A DNA stretch of 64,000 nt from Candidatus Krumholzibacteriota bacterium (GCA_022711765.1 JAKLEB010000002.1:1001726-1065725), one strand, 5' to 3'; shown: positions 44,003-53,747, counted from the stretch's first letter. A program made the numbers and translations. The notes: generated by a model not told the origin, from the letters alone.

Positions 44003-46306
44003 ATGTTGCACCGTCAACGCCTCGCAGGATTGCACCTCGCACTGATGTCCGTCCTGGTCTCGTCCACCGCCGCGGCCGCCTGGCTGCCGCTGGCCGGGGG
44101 ACCGGAGCGCTCGGCGCCGGCGGTCACGGTCCGCGCGATCGAGCCCGGCCTCGTCGAGGTCGCGGTGACCGTGCCGGGCGTGGATCTCCAGGACGTCCGG
44201 ATCGACGGCGAGACCCTGACCCGGGTGACCATGCCCGGCTGCGCGCCGGGGCTCGAGGCCGGCCATCCCGAGCTGCCGCTGCTGGCGCGGGCGCTCGAGC
44301 TGCCGGGCCAGGGAACGCCGCGCGTCATCGTGACCGCCGAGGACTGGCGCACCGTTCCCGCCCACCGCCCGGTGCCCTCGCGCGGCGCGCTGTCGCGCGA
44401 GCAGGACCCGGCCGCGGTCCCCTACACGTTCGCTGCGGTCTACGAGCAATCCGGTACGTGGCCCGACCCGGCCGTCGAACTCGGCCGGCCGTTCGTGGTC
44501 CGCGATCGGCGCGGCGTCGCGCTGAGGATCCACCCGGTGCGCTGGGACAGGACGCGCGGCTGCCTCGAGGTCCTCGTCCGGCTCGCCGTGCGCGTCCAGA
44601 CCGAGGGGACCGGCGGCGTCAATCCGCTCCGCGAGCCGGCCTGGCCGGCCGGCCGGACCTTCTCGCCGATCTTCCGGTCGCTCTTCGCGGCGGACGCCGG
44701 CGCCGGCAAGGCCGGCGACGAGCCCGCGGAGGGCAACGGCTACGGAGTGTCGGAGCGGATGCTCATCGTCACGACCGCCGCGATCCGACCGGTCGCCGCC
44801 GACCTAGCCGCCTGGAAGCGCGAGTGCGGGTACACCGTCGAGGTGGCCGACGTGCAGGCGCTGGGCGGCGGGCTGGTCGGAATCCGCGACGCCGTGCGCG
44901 CGCGGTATTTCTCGGACGACGGCCTCGCGCATCTGCTGTTGATCGGCGATGTGGCCCAGGTCCCGACCAACGCCGGCAGCTACCAGGGCGCCGATTCGGA
45001 CGGCGTCTTCGGTCTGCTCGCGGGCGACGACCTCTACGTCGACGTCCTCGTCTCGCGGCTGCCGGCGCGCAACGCGACCGAGGCGCGGCTCATGATCGAC
45101 CGGACGATCGCCTGCGAGCGCGACCCCCGCCTGGACACCGGCTGGTACAGCGTCGCCGGCGGCATCGCCAGCGACGAGGGCGATCCCGCCGACTACGAGC
45201 GCGCCGAGCTGCTGCGGGACACGCTCTTGGCCGGCGACTTCACCGACGTCGCCCGGATCTACCAGGGATTCGGCGGCACCCGGGAGGGCATCGCGGCCGC
45301 GATCAACGGCGGCGCGAGCCTCGTGAACTACCTCGGCCACGGTTCCGGCACGGCCTGGCTGAGCGTGCCGTTCACGAACGACGACGTGCACCAGCTCACG
45401 AACACGGCGGCGTGGCCCTGGATCATCGACGTGTCCTGCAGCAATGGCGACTTCTCGCAGGACGAGTGCTTCGCCGAGGCCTGGCTGAGATCGGCGCACG
45501 GCGGCTCGCCGGCCGGTGCGATCGCGATCATCGCGGCCTCCACCGCGACCTCGTGGGTGCCGCCGTGCGTCATGCAGTCGGCCATCGTCGAGCACCTCGC
45601 CGGCGACGCCGAGGCCGAACTGGGCGCCCTCTTCGCCGCGGGCGTGGCCGCGGTCCTCGTGCAGTACGAGGGCACGATCCAGGCGAACAAGCTGATGGAG
45701 CAGTACAACCTGCTGGGCGACGGCTCGTTCGTCGTGCGGACCCGCACCCCTCAGGTCCTCGCCGTGTCGCACCCGGCCGCCCTCGCGGCCGGAACCGCCG
45801 CGTGCCGCGTCGACCTGCCCGCCGGCGCGCGCGCCGTGCTCACGGCCGGCGAGGAGGTCCTCGCGCGCGCCGAGAACGTCGATGGCGCGGACGTGCGCCT
45901 CGTGCCGTGCCGGCCGCTCAGCGACGGCGAGACGGTCCGCCTGACCGTGACGGCGCGCAACGCGCTGCCGTACCGGATCGTGCTGCCCGTCGCGAACGCT
46001 CCGCTGGCCGCAGCCGACAGCCTGCCCGCGGCCGCCAGCCTCCAGGGCAACTGGCCCAATCCGTTCAACCCGACGACCTCCGTGGGCTTCTCCCTGGCTG
46101 CGGGCGGACCCGTTCGCCTCGCGATCCACGACGCGCGCGGCCGCCTCGTCCGCATCCTCGTGGACGGGACCCTGGCCGCGGGCAGCCACGTCGTCGCCTG
46201 GGACGGCCGCGACGGCGGCGGTCGACCGGTCGCGAGCGGGATCTACCTCGCGCGGCTCGAGACGTCGCACGGCGCCGACGTCGTCAAGATGACCCTCGCC
46301 AGGTGA
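44003..46306 (+). CDS. Gingipain-like (C25-family) cysteine protease with FlgD-like C-terminal domain
   Basis: 767 residues. Signal peptide ending near STAAAA; an N-terminal C25 propeptide-like domain with the usual PGMPxLP-like motif (ELPLLARALELPG). Catalytic domain: RMLIVTTAAIRPVAADL, HLLLIGDVAQVP, NYLGHGS (His near 446) and IDVSCSNGDF (Cys near 478), the H/C pair of clan CD proteases. The tail has W-P-N-P-F-N-P and DARGRLVRILVDG, a T9SS-type sorting domain. It would be a secreted endopeptidase. The ATG at 44003 is preceded by AAGGGG. Confidence 0.92.
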   Translation: MLHRQRLAGLHLALMSVLVSSTAAAAWLPLAGGPERSAPAVTVRAIEPGLVEVAVTVPGVDLQDVRIDGETLTRVTMPGCAPGLEAGHPELPLLARALELPGQGTPRVIVTAEDWRTVPAHRPVPSRGALSREQDPAAVPYTFAAVYEQSGTWPDPAVELGRPFVVRDRRGVALRIHPVRWDRTRGCLEVLVRLAVRVQTEGTGGVNPLREPAWPAGRTFSPIFRSLFAADAGAGKAGDEPAEGNGYGVSERMLIVTTAAIRPVAADLAAWKRECGYTVEVADVQALGGGLVGIRDAVRARYFSDDGLAHLLLIGDVAQVPTNAGSYQGADSDGVFGLLAGDDLYVDVLVSRLPARNATEARLMIDRTIACERDPRLDTGWYSVAGGIASDEGDPADYERAELLRDTLLAGDFTDVARIYQGFGGTREGIAAAINGGASLVNYLGHGSGTAWLSVPFTNDDVHQLTNTAAWPWIIDVSCSNGDFSQDECFAEAWLRSAHGGSPAGAIAIIAASTATSWVPPCVMQSAIVEHLAGDAEAELGALFAAGVAAVLVQYEGTIQANKLMEQYNLLGDGSFVVRTRTPQVLAVSHPAALAAGTAACRVDLPAGARAVLTAGEEVLARAENVDGADVRLVPCRPLSDGETVRLTVTARNALPYRIVLPVANAPLAAADSLPAAASLQGNWPNPFNPTTSVGFSLAAGGPVRLAIHDARGRLVRILVDGTLAAGSHVVAWDGRDGGGRPVASGIYLARLETSHGADVVKMTLAR

Positions 46307-46373
46307 TCCGCCGGGCGTTTCGGCCGCGGCTTGCAACCCCGGGGAAATCCTGTAGGCTTGCCTGCGAACCCCG

Positions 46374-46394
46374 GGGCGGCGATCCTCGCCGCCC
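46374..46394 (+). terminator. Terminator-like hairpin after the C25 protease gene
   Basis: GGGCGGCGA / TCGCCGCCC, 9-bp stem with a 3-nt loop, 68 bp after the protease stop and 34 bp before the next gene. No U-run follows. The region just upstream holds two copies of AACCCCGGGG (about 20 bp apart). The role is tentative. Confidence 0.4.
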
Positions 46395-46427
46395 GCGTGA
46401 TCCCGCCTTCGCGCAGGAGCCGTCGTC

Positions 46428-48404
46428 GTGACGCCGCCGCTCTATACTCCGTTCGCCGACTGGCCGGAGGCGCTCGTCATCTCGCCCGACCTGGCCGCGC
46501 GCTATCGCCTCGCCCGCTGGGCCGACGGTTTCGCGCTCGGCACCGCCGGCTACCGTGACCTGCTGGATCCGGACGACCTGTTCAACCCCGACGTCCCGTT
46601 CAACGCGGTCACCATGGCGGTGATGCTCGCCGCGCGCGCCGAGCTCGCGGTCGAGCGCGGCCTGCGCCGCCTGCACGTCGGCGGCGAGGTCCGGCCGCAC
46701 ACCCAGGAGTTCATCGACCTCGCCGCGCGCGTGTACGCCGGGTCCGGCCTCACGGTACATCTGCGACCGGCCGGCGTGCGGACCACGCCGATCTGGCTGT
46801 CGAGCTTCGGCGTCTTCTACGAGGAGCTGGACGGCGGCGAGAACTTCACCGCGAGCCACAGCCAGAGCTACAAGGGCGGCTGGAAGCCGATGGACGGTTC
46901 GGGCGGGCAGCTGATCGAGCTGGCGCCGCTGATCGCGGACCGCGTCCGCAGCCTGGCGGCGCGCGCTGCGCGCGAGGGGCTGTCGGTCGCGCTCGCGGCG
47001 GCGAACGACCCGCGCATCCAGCGCGACTTCGATCCGCTCGACGCCTACGTCGCGGTGCTGCGCGAGACGATCCCGGCCGAGCTGCTCGACGAGGTCCCGG
47101 CGGCCGGCGCGCGCGGCTTCCGCGCCGCGTTCTGCACCGAGGGCGGCTCGATGGCGCCGGCGGCGCGGCGCGTGTTCGCGGCCCTGGGCATCGGCCTGGA
47201 CGCCGCGGGGCCGGCGTTCCTCACCCACGAAGAGGAGAGCCGCGATTACCACGGCATCGGAATCGTCGACGGCGTCGATCACGGCGTGGACCCGGGCAAG
47301 TGGCAGGTCTACAAGCACGTCGGCGCCCAGGCGCTCCTGCGCGATCGCAAGGCCGACGTCTTCTTCATCTGGGACCCCGATGGCGATCGCTTCAACATGG
47401 TGACGACCGCGCCGGCGGACCAGGCGACCTCGGCCGCGGCGGCGGGCCTCGAGATCGACCCGCTCGACGGCGAGCGCTGCCTCGTCTACTTCAAGCCCAA
47501 CCAGATCTACTTCCTCTTGACCGCGGCCAAGATCGCCGCGCTGCAGCAGGCGCGCGAGCTGGACCGCTACGACTGGATCGTCGCCACCACCTGGCCCACC
47601 AGCCGCTCGATCGGGGAGGTCGCCGAGCGGTTCAACGAGCGCGGCGGCGCGCGGCTCGCCACGTTCCGGACGCCGGTCGGCTTCAAGCACTTCGCCGCGC
47701 TGGTCGGCGATCTCGAGCGGCAGATTGCGACCGGTCAGCGGGCCTGCGGCGCCGTGGACGCGACCGGCGCCCGCACCGAATTCGGACCGCGGCCGCGGCT
47801 CCTGATCATGGCCGAGGAGAGCGGGGGAGCGGCGCTCGGAGCGGCCGAGCCGGTTCAGAGCCGCCGCGGCGCGCGCACCAGCCTGGCGCCCAAGGAGAAG
47901 GACGCGATGCAGATCGGGGTGCTGGCCCTGTGCCTCGCCGCGCGATTGCATCGCGAAGGTCGCAGCTGGGCCCGCTGCTACCAGGATTTCCTCGCGGCGT
48001 ACCGGGTCCGCTGGCGGTTCTACGATCGCCGCGACGTGACCCTCTACGACGAGTCCCTCAAGGGAGTCGCGCGCGAGGAAGCGCGCGCCGCGGCCAACCG
48101 GCGCAAGGACGCCACGGTCGCGTTCTTCGCCGGCCTCGAGGGCCGCGAGCCGGCCGCCGTCGCCGCCGCGCTCGGCGAGCGCCTGCCCGCGGGGGTCGCC
48201 CTGCCGGCCGTCCGCCGCTCTTTCCGGGCAGGCGACGGCACCCTGCTCGAGCTCGACGGGTTCTGGTTCGAGCTGCGCGCGAGCGGCACCGACGCGGTCC
48301 TGCGCTACTACCTGGAAGGCGAGGACCGCGACCGCGTCGCTGCGCTCAACGAGGCCTTCACCCGCCTGCGCATCGCCGAGGACCGAACGGAGCCGAGGCC
48401 ATGA
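46428..48404 (+). CDS. Phosphoglucomutase/phosphomannomutase-family protein
   Basis: 658 residues, an alpha-D-phosphohexomutase. Phosphoserine loop TASHSQSYKGG (family TASHNP, Ser near 142), metal loop DPDGDRF (near residue 315) and sugar-binding loop EESGGAALG near residue 462. At 658 residues it is about 150 longer than common mutases and carries insertions plus an extra C-terminal portion. The changed residues after TASH and in the sugar loop suggest a different sugar specificity. GTG start with AGGAG 10 nt upstream. It overlaps rlmI by 4 bp. Confidence 0.85.
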   Translation: MTPPLYTPFADWPEALVISPDLAARYRLARWADGFALGTAGYRDLLDPDDLFNPDVPFNAVTMAVMLAARAELAVERGLRRLHVGGEVRPHTQEFIDLAARVYAGSGLTVHLRPAGVRTTPIWLSSFGVFYEELDGGENFTASHSQSYKGGWKPMDGSGGQLIELAPLIADRVRSLAARAAREGLSVALAAANDPRIQRDFDPLDAYVAVLRETIPAELLDEVPAAGARGFRAAFCTEGGSMAPAARRVFAALGIGLDAAGPAFLTHEEESRDYHGIGIVDGVDHGVDPGKWQVYKHVGAQALLRDRKADVFFIWDPDGDRFNMVTTAPADQATSAAAAGLEIDPLDGERCLVYFKPNQIYFLLTAAKIAALQQARELDRYDWIVATTWPTSRSIGEVAERFNERGGARLATFRTPVGFKHFAALVGDLERQIATGQRACGAVDATGARTEFGPRPRLLIMAEESGGAALGAAEPVQSRRGARTSLAPKEKDAMQIGVLALCLAARLHREGRSWARCYQDFLAAYRVRWRFYDRRDVTLYDESLKGVAREEARAAANRRKDATVAFFAGLEGREPAAVAAALGERLPAGVALPAVRRSFRAGDGTLLELDGFWFELRASGTDAVLRYYLEGEDRDRVAALNEAFTRLRIAEDRTEPRP

Positions 48405-49603
48405 GCGAGTCCCGTCCCCTGCCGCAGCCCAAGCCCGTGACCGTCGAGGCGCGCGCGGCGCGCAAGGTCGCGGCCGGCCACCCGTGGCTGTACGCGAACG
48501 AGGTCGTCAAGCGCGCGGACGACCTGGCCGACGTGGACCTCGTGCTCGTCCACGATCCCGCCGGCAGGCCGATCGCCACGGGCACCTACTTCAAGCACTC
48601 GCTGATCCAGGTGCGCGTGCTGACCCGGCGCGACGAACGCGTCGATGCCGACCTCTTCCGCCGCCGGCTGCAGATCGCCGCCGATCGCCGCCGCGCGATC
48701 TACCTGGACCTCGACTGCCTGCGCCTCGTGCACGGCGAGTGCGACGGCCTGCCGGGCCTCGTCGTCGACCGGTACGCCGACGTGCTGGTCCTCGAGCTGA
48801 ACACGCAGGGGATCTTCCTCTTCCTGGAGGAGATCCTCGACGCGCTCGAGGCGCTGTTCGCGCCGCGGGCCATCGTCCTGCGCAACACCTCGACCGCGCT
48901 GACCTACGAACAGCTCGAGCCGCGCACCGAGATCCTGCGGGGAACATCGACGGGGCCGGTAGTCGTCTCGGAGTGGGGGGTGAAGTACCTGGTCGACCCG
49001 CTCGTGGGGCAGAAGACCGGGCTCTTCCTCGACCAGAAGGAGAATCGCCGCGCGCTGCGGCGGTGGTGCCGGGACGCCACGGTCTGGGACGTGTTCGCCT
49101 ACTCGGGCGGCTGGGGGTTGCACGCGCTCGCCGCCGGCGCCCGCCACGTCACGTTCGTCGACAGCAGCGCCGCGGCGTGCGCGCAGATCCGGGCGAACCT
49201 CGAGCTCAACGGTTTCGCGTCGGCCGAGGTCGTCCAGGCGAGCGCCTTCGACGCGCTGCGCGAGATGCCCCGCAACTCGGTGGACGTGCTGGTGCTCGAT
49301 CCGCCGGCCTTCGCCAAGACCAAGAAGGACCTGCCGGCGGCGGCCAAGGCGTACGTGGACCTCAACCGGGTCGGCCTGCAGCGGCTCGACGAGGGCGGCT
49401 TGCTCGCGACCAGCACCTGCTCGTTCCACGTGAGCGCCGCGATGTTCGCGGAGATCGTCGACCGGGCGGTCTTCCAGTCGTCGCAACGCGTCGAGCTGCT
49501 CGCCGAGGGCGGGCAGGCGCCGGACCACCCGGTGCACCTCGAATTTCCCGAGAGCCGGTACCTCAAGACGAAGTTCCTGCGGAAGCTGCCGTACCATCCG
49601 TAG
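48401..49603 (+). CDS. rlmI: 23S rRNA (cytosine-C5)-methyltransferase RlmI-like
   Basis: 400 residues. N-terminal PUA domain (VAAGHPWLYANEVVK), a central EEHUD-like domain (DGLPGLVVDRYADVLVLELNT) and a Rossmann methyltransferase with DVFAYSGGWGLHAL (SAM-binding), TFVDSS, LDPPAFAKT (catalytic DPPAF) and STCSFHVS (Cys). RlmI methylates 23S rRNA at C1962 (E. coli numbering); close relatives modify other positions. The ATG at 48401 overlaps the mutase stop in ATGA. It ends before a large hairpin shared with the convergent gene. Confidence 0.92.
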   Translation: MSESRPLPQPKPVTVEARAARKVAAGHPWLYANEVVKRADDLADVDLVLVHDPAGRPIATGTYFKHSLIQVRVLTRRDERVDADLFRRRLQIAADRRRAIYLDLDCLRLVHGECDGLPGLVVDRYADVLVLELNTQGIFLFLEEILDALEALFAPRAIVLRNTSTALTYEQLEPRTEILRGTSTGPVVVSEWGVKYLVDPLVGQKTGLFLDQKENRRALRRWCRDATVWDVFAYSGGWGLHALAAGARHVTFVDSSAAACAQIRANLELNGFASAEVVQASAFDALREMPRNSVDVLVLDPPAFAKTKKDLPAAAKAYVDLNRVGLQRLDEGGLLATSTCSFHVSAAMFAEIVDRAVFQSSQRVELLAEGGQAPDHPVHLEFPESRYLKTKFLRKLPYHP

Positions 49604-49625
49604 GCCCACGGGGTGGGGCGACCAG

Positions 49626-49680
49626 CGAACGGCCCGCGTCGGACAGGTGCTTCGCAAGCCTGCTCGGCGCGGGCCGTTCG
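49626..49680. terminator. Long hairpin between convergent genes (probable terminator)
   Basis: Thirteen perfect base pairs, CGAACGGCCCGCG / CGCGGGCCGTTCG, enclosing a 29-nt loop that can fold again (CAGG..CTT / AAG..CCTG). It lies 22 bp past the rlmI stop and 35 bp past the stop of the dockerin-like gene on the other strand. There is no U-run on either side. Confidence 0.45.
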
Positions 49681-49715
49681 CCGATCGCCCCGCGCGTCGT
49701 GTGACTCCGCCTCCT

Positions 49716-50357
49716 TCATTCGCAGCTCGCGCCCAGATGCTGCGCGAAGATGGCGATGTCCGACAGGTTGATGACGCCGTCCCAGCGTAGATCGCTGCGG
49801 AAGCCCGTTCCCTCAGCGAGGTCGATCGTGAACAATACGATGTCGGCGAGGTTGATGGCGCGATCGCCATCGAGGTCCGGACCGTGCACGAGAATGGGCA
49901 GCGGCTCGAGGAACGCGCCTTCCGGATCCTGGGCGGCCGAGCCGGCCACGAACAGCCCCATCGGCTCGGTCGACCATCCGCCGCCGCGGACCGGGAGCGA
50001 GAACGACGTGCGACCCTCGAGGTCGGTATCCGCGTCCGCGACGATGCACGGCCGGCCGAAGCAATCGACGAGGAGCGAGGAACCGGCCAGCCAGAGGTCC
50101 TCGTACGGGTAATGCGGGATCGGATCGCCATACTGGTCCACGAGCCGGAACGTGAACGACGCGTCGACGGTGTCGCCGCCGAATACTGTCGCGCCGGCAA
50201 ACCCCGGCCCGGATCCGTCCGGAACGACGAACAGGCAGGCGGGTTCCGACAGCTGCAGGCTCAGATCGACGACGTAGATGGCGGGAATGTCGGCGTTCGC
50301 CGCGAGGGCCGGCAGCGTCGCACCGAGCGCGAGAACCATGATGAGTCGAGTCGACAT
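49716..50357 (-). CDS. Secreted protein with dockerin-type tail
   Basis: 213 residues. Signal peptide ending near LAANA; a beta-sandwich of about 150 residues. The C-terminus has two EF-hand-like dockerin repeats: DLDGDRAINLADIVLF and DLRWDGVINLSDIAIF, each D-x-D/W-G-x-I-N-L-x-D. Dockerins normally bind cohesins; no cohesin is visible here. The first repeat has full calcium-binding positions (D-L-D-G-D-R), while the second is D-L-R-W-D-G. Start ATG 50357. The gene starts the minus-strand run of exported proteins. Function unknown. Confidence 0.75.
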   Translation of the reverse strand: MSTRLIMVLALGATLPALAANADIPAIYVVDLSLQLSEPACLFVVPDGSGPGFAGATVFGGDTVDASFTFRLVDQYGDPIPHYPYEDLWLAGSSLLVDCFGRPCIVADADTDLEGRTSFSLPVRGGGWSTEPMGLFVAGSAAQDPEGAFLEPLPILVHGPDLDGDRAINLADIVLFTIDLAEGTGFRSDLRWDGVINLSDIAIFAQHLGASCE

Positions 50358-50514
50358 CACTCCCTCTTTCGTCAGGCCACGATGATACCGCGTGGCCGAT
50401 CGCCTGATCAAGAGACCCGCGCCGCTCGGCGGTCGTCACGGGCTCGACCGGTAGCCCGGTCGCCTCGTCCGTCCGGACTCGACGACCAGGCCGGAACGTC
50501 GATCCAGGCGCCCT

Positions 50515-51426
50515 TCACTCCAGCAGCGTCAACCTCGCGACCGCGGCGCCGTCCGGGGTCGCGAGCCGGGCGAGGTAGACGCCCGAGCCCAGGTTCCGCG
50601 GCTGCCACGTGACCTGGTGGGGGCCCGCGCCGAGGTCGCCGTCGATCAGCGACGCGATCCGGCGGCCCGCCAGGTCGAAGACGTCCAGCCGGACGCGGCC
50701 GGACCGGGCGAGCGAGAAGCTGACGACGGTCGCGGGGTTGAACGGATTGGGGGCTGCCGCGAGCGCGAGCGCGGGCGGCGCGGGCGGCGCGCCGGCCGGG
50801 GTCAGGCCGTCGAGAGCGGTCAGCCGGTAGTCCTCGCTGGGCAGGTCGGTCCGGTAGAGGCGAGCCGGGCCGACGGCCCAGCCGTAGACCTGCACGGCGC
50901 CGCGGCCGTAGGTCCACGGCGCCCCGCCGGGCGCATCCCAGGTGGGGCTGACCGCGATGGCCGTGAAGGTGCCGAACGGCGTCGTGACGGGGTCGCGGTC
51001 CACGCAGGTCAGCGTCACGGCCTCGAGGCCGTACCACTGATCCGCACCGTCGACGACCTCGTAGACTCCGGCCTGGGACACGGTCTGCCCGCCGGGAACG
51101 AGGGCCGGGTCGAGGTACACGGCCGGGGGAGCGAAATACCAGACGCCGCCTTCCGTCGTGAGGTGTTCGAGGCCATGGAGCAGGATCCGTCCGTCCGGAT
51201 CCTCGCTCCAGTACGTGCGCCCGACGAAGCTGCCGGACATCTCCAGCCGGGGATGGCACAGCGCGCCGTGCCAGAGCACGGGACTGCCCAGCGTGAAGGT
51301 CCACGCGGCGCCAGCGTCGTTCTCCAGCGTCCAGGTCACGCCGGGCTCGAGCGGGAAGAACGGACCGGCGACCGCGGGGGCGGCGCAGGCGAGCGCGACG
51401 GCCAGAGTGGCGATCAGGTATTTCAT
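50515..51426 (-). CDS. Secreted protein with FlgD-like C-terminal domain
   Basis: 303 residues. Signal peptide MKYLIATLAVALACAAPAVAG, a beta-rich middle (FFPLEPGVTWTLENDAG; HGLEHLTTEGGVWYFAPP) that looks like a single extracellular domain, and a FlgD-like tail (APNPFNPAT, RVRLDVFDLAGRRIA, GVYLARLATPDG). No catalytic motif is visible and I cannot name the middle domain. Starting at 51426 with GGGAG on the complement. It lies downstream of the two selenoprotein genes on the same strand, but beyond their terminator. Confidence 0.8.
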   Translation of the reverse strand: MKYLIATLAVALACAAPAVAGPFFPLEPGVTWTLENDAGAAWTFTLGSPVLWHGALCHPRLEMSGSFVGRTYWSEDPDGRILLHGLEHLTTEGGVWYFAPPAVYLDPALVPGGQTVSQAGVYEVVDGADQWYGLEAVTLTCVDRDPVTTPFGTFTAIAVSPTWDAPGGAPWTYGRGAVQVYGWAVGPARLYRTDLPSEDYRLTALDGLTPAGAPPAPPALALAAAPNPFNPATVVSFSLARSGRVRLDVFDLAGRRIASLIDGDLGAGPHQVTWQPRNLGSGVYLARLATPDGAAVARLTLLE

Positions 51427-51548
51427 GGCTGTCTCCCTTGGGTTCGTGGGGAACGCCATGATGAGTCGGCGGTTTCGTTCGCGTTCCCGGCCGGCGCCAT
51501 CGCCGACCCTCGCCTCCGCCGGATCCCTCGCCGCGCGAGACGAACGAA

Positions 51549-51589
51549 GGCCCGCCGGACGTGCTCGCGGAGCATCTGTCCGGCGGGCC
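51549..51589 (-). terminator. Terminator hairpin after the first selenoprotein gene
   Basis: Twelve-bp stem GGCCCGCCGGAC / GTCCGGCGGGCC with a 17-nt loop, 36 bp past the stop of the gene at 51626; the minus strand then reads CCTTCGTTCGT. Similar hairpins end the neighbouring minus-strand genes. Confidence 0.6.
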
Positions 51590-51625
51590 CTGTCACCCTC
51601 CATCCGGCCGTAGCCTCGGCGGCTA

Positions 51626-53638
51626 CTACTTGACCAGGGTCATCTTCCTGGTCAGGCGTTCATCCGTCGTGCTCAGCCGGTAGAAGTACGTGCCCGAGGC
51701 GGCCTGCTGGCCGGTCTGGGTCTTGCCGTCCCAGATCGCCTCGTACTGGCCGGCCGCGAGCTCGCCGTCCACCAGCACGCGCACCAGCTGCCCGCGGGCG
51801 TTGAAGACGTCCAGCCGGGCCGGGCCGTTCTGCCCGGTCCGGAAGCTGATCTTCGTCGCGGGGTTGAACGGATTCGGCGCGTTCTGCGCGAGCGCCAGGC
51901 CCGCGCCCGGCAGCTCCTCGACCGGCAGCGCGTCGAGCACGCCCAGCCACTGCAGCGACCGTACCAGGACCTCGTTGCGGTCGGCCTCCAGCGGCACGCG
52001 CTCGAGACCCCACGGCAGGGTCACCACCATGTAGGTGCTGTACGTCGTGCGGATGCCGGCCGGGGTCGTGCCGGTGTTGCCGAAGCGGAAGCACGCCTCG
52101 GCGGGCTGGCCGGCGATCAGGTTGATCTGGTCGGGGTCACCCGCGGAGAGCGTGAAGCTCAGGCCGTTGCCGATCGGGTCGCCCGCGACGCCGTTGACCT
52201 GGCGGTTGCCGCTGTCCGCGCTGCCGTAGCTGAACCGCAGCTTGAGCTGGATCCAGGCGGAGTAGCCGTTGGCGACCGCGCCCTGCAGGAGATCCTCGCC
52301 GGCCAGGATCAGCCGGCCGCCCGCCGCGAGGTAGGCGTCGATCGCGGTCTTGTCGGTCGCCGCGATCACGTTGCTGTTGGCGCCGGTCTCCCAGATCACC
52401 GCGTCGTAGTCGAGCAGGTCGGCGCCAGTGACCACGGCGAGGCCGCGGTCCCAGACCGCGAAGGTCTTGCCGGCGCCGGTGATGGCCGGGCCGTACGCGG
52501 TATAGCCGAAGCCGGCGCCGCCATCGTCGGCGACCACCAGGAAGTCGGTGCCGCCGGCGAGACCCGCGAAGACCAGCGTGTCCACGATCTCGCCGCCACC
52601 CTGGCTGAAGACGTCGACATCCACGGCGCCGGAGCCGGTGGTGCCGGTGTCCATGACCACGTTGAAGGACGCCGACTCGAACGGCGCGAGGGTCACCGTG
52701 AAGGTGGCGTAGTCGGCGCCGTTGTAGACCAGATGGGCGTCCCAGCCGTCGGGCAGGTTGGCGGTGTCGATCGAGACGTCGAACGTGTCGGTCGCCATGC
52801 CGACGTTCAGCACGGTCGCCGGGTCGAAGACGATCTGGCTGCCGTCGGCGATGACCTGCTGCGGGCCGCTGGCGCCCGCGACGGCGGCGTACTCGCCCAC
52901 GAGGCTGCTGCCGCTGTTGTAGATGTACTTGTCACTGTCTCGCTGGACGAAGGCGACGAGGGAGAGCTCGTCGACGTTCCAGGCGGCGTTGATCGTCATC
53001 GGCAGGGTGAATTCCTGCACCTGACCGGCCATGCTGACCGTCAATGCCGTCTGCGGCAGCACGTCGCGGACGACCTTGTCGTACCGGTTGCCGCCGGAGG
53101 TGACCTGATCCTCGGCGAGCACGACCCGGATGTACGTGTTCGTGGGGCTCGCGCCGAGGTCGCCCACCATCATGACCTTGACGGTCACGAAGGCGGAGCC
53201 GGACTCGTAACTGTAATCCGTGATGCCGACGGCCAGGGGGACCGAGTCGGTCAGATGGGCATTGGTGTAGGCGATATAATAGTGACCGTCGGCGGCGTCG
53301 GCTCCCGCACCGACGAACTCGCCGCCGCCGGGATACTCAACAGTCGAACCGTCGAAATTGATCTGGGGGATGCCGCTGACCGCGTAGTAGGACGCCCGGG
53401 CAACGGTCTCGGCGGTGTAGAGCACGTCGCCGAAAGAACTCTGGTGATAAGCGAGGTGGTTGAACTGATACGCCTCATAGACGGCTTCGCACACGGCGAG
53501 GCCCGCTTCCGCGTTGGGGCAGTAGGTTCAGCCAGTGGAAGTGAAGAGCTCGGCGATGACCGTGCGCGGCACCTGGGCTGTTGCATTCAGCGACACCAGC
53601 AGGGTCGCCATGGCAAGGAACGAGAACAGACGCTTCAT
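51626..53638 (-). CDS. Surface-exported selenoprotein, Omp28/thioredoxin-like with FlgD-type tail (Sec at codon 37)
   Basis: 670 residues if the TGA at 53530-53528 is read as selenocysteine. Signal peptide MKRLFSFLAMATLLVSLNATAQ, then VPRTVIAELFTSTG-U37-TYC40-PNAEAG. Omp28-related proteins have F-T-G-x-x-C-x-x-C-P here, so U replaces the first Cys of the redox motif. A thioredoxin cis-Pro signature (SGIPQINFDG) follows, then beta-sandwich domains and a FlgD/T9SS-type tail (NAPNPFNPAT, GPARLDVFNARGQ). The reading frame is otherwise intact; the paralogue at 53900 has TGA at the same codon. A hairpin lies 8 nt beyond the TGA. Start ATG 53638 with GGAGG upstream. It would be a secreted thiol/selenol oxidoreductase. 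Confidence 0.85.
53501..53520 (-). promoter_or_regulatory. SECIS-like hairpin in the first selenoprotein mRNA
   Basis: Seven nucleotides after the UGA the mRNA folds as GCCC / GGGC with an inner GC-GGAA-GC tetraloop stem (53520-53501); the apical loop is 18-21 nt beyond the UGA. This spacing fits bacterial SECIS elements. The alternative fold CC-aa-CGC-GGAA-GCG-GG is also possible. Confidence 0.5.
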
Positions 53639-53741
53639 GTTAGCCTCCGGGGTTGGTCCTCTGGGCCTTGGATCTGTTGGACGGACGCCTGCGGGCACCG
53701 CTTCGCCACGAGTTGCCATCGAAGCCCAGGTGATTAAAGAA

Positions 53742-53747
53742 ATTATA
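53742..53747 (-). promoter_or_regulatory. -10 element of the first selenoprotein gene
   Basis: Minus-strand TATAAT, about 100 nt ahead of the ATG at 53638, within an AT-rich island (53725-53820) that stands out against about 70% GC. The -35 is weak (TGAAAA at 17 bp) and overlaps the perfect palindrome TTTTTC-AC-GAAAAA (53764-53777). CAATGGTTTA (53808-53817) recurs upstream of the paralogue at 56013-56022. Confidence 0.5.
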
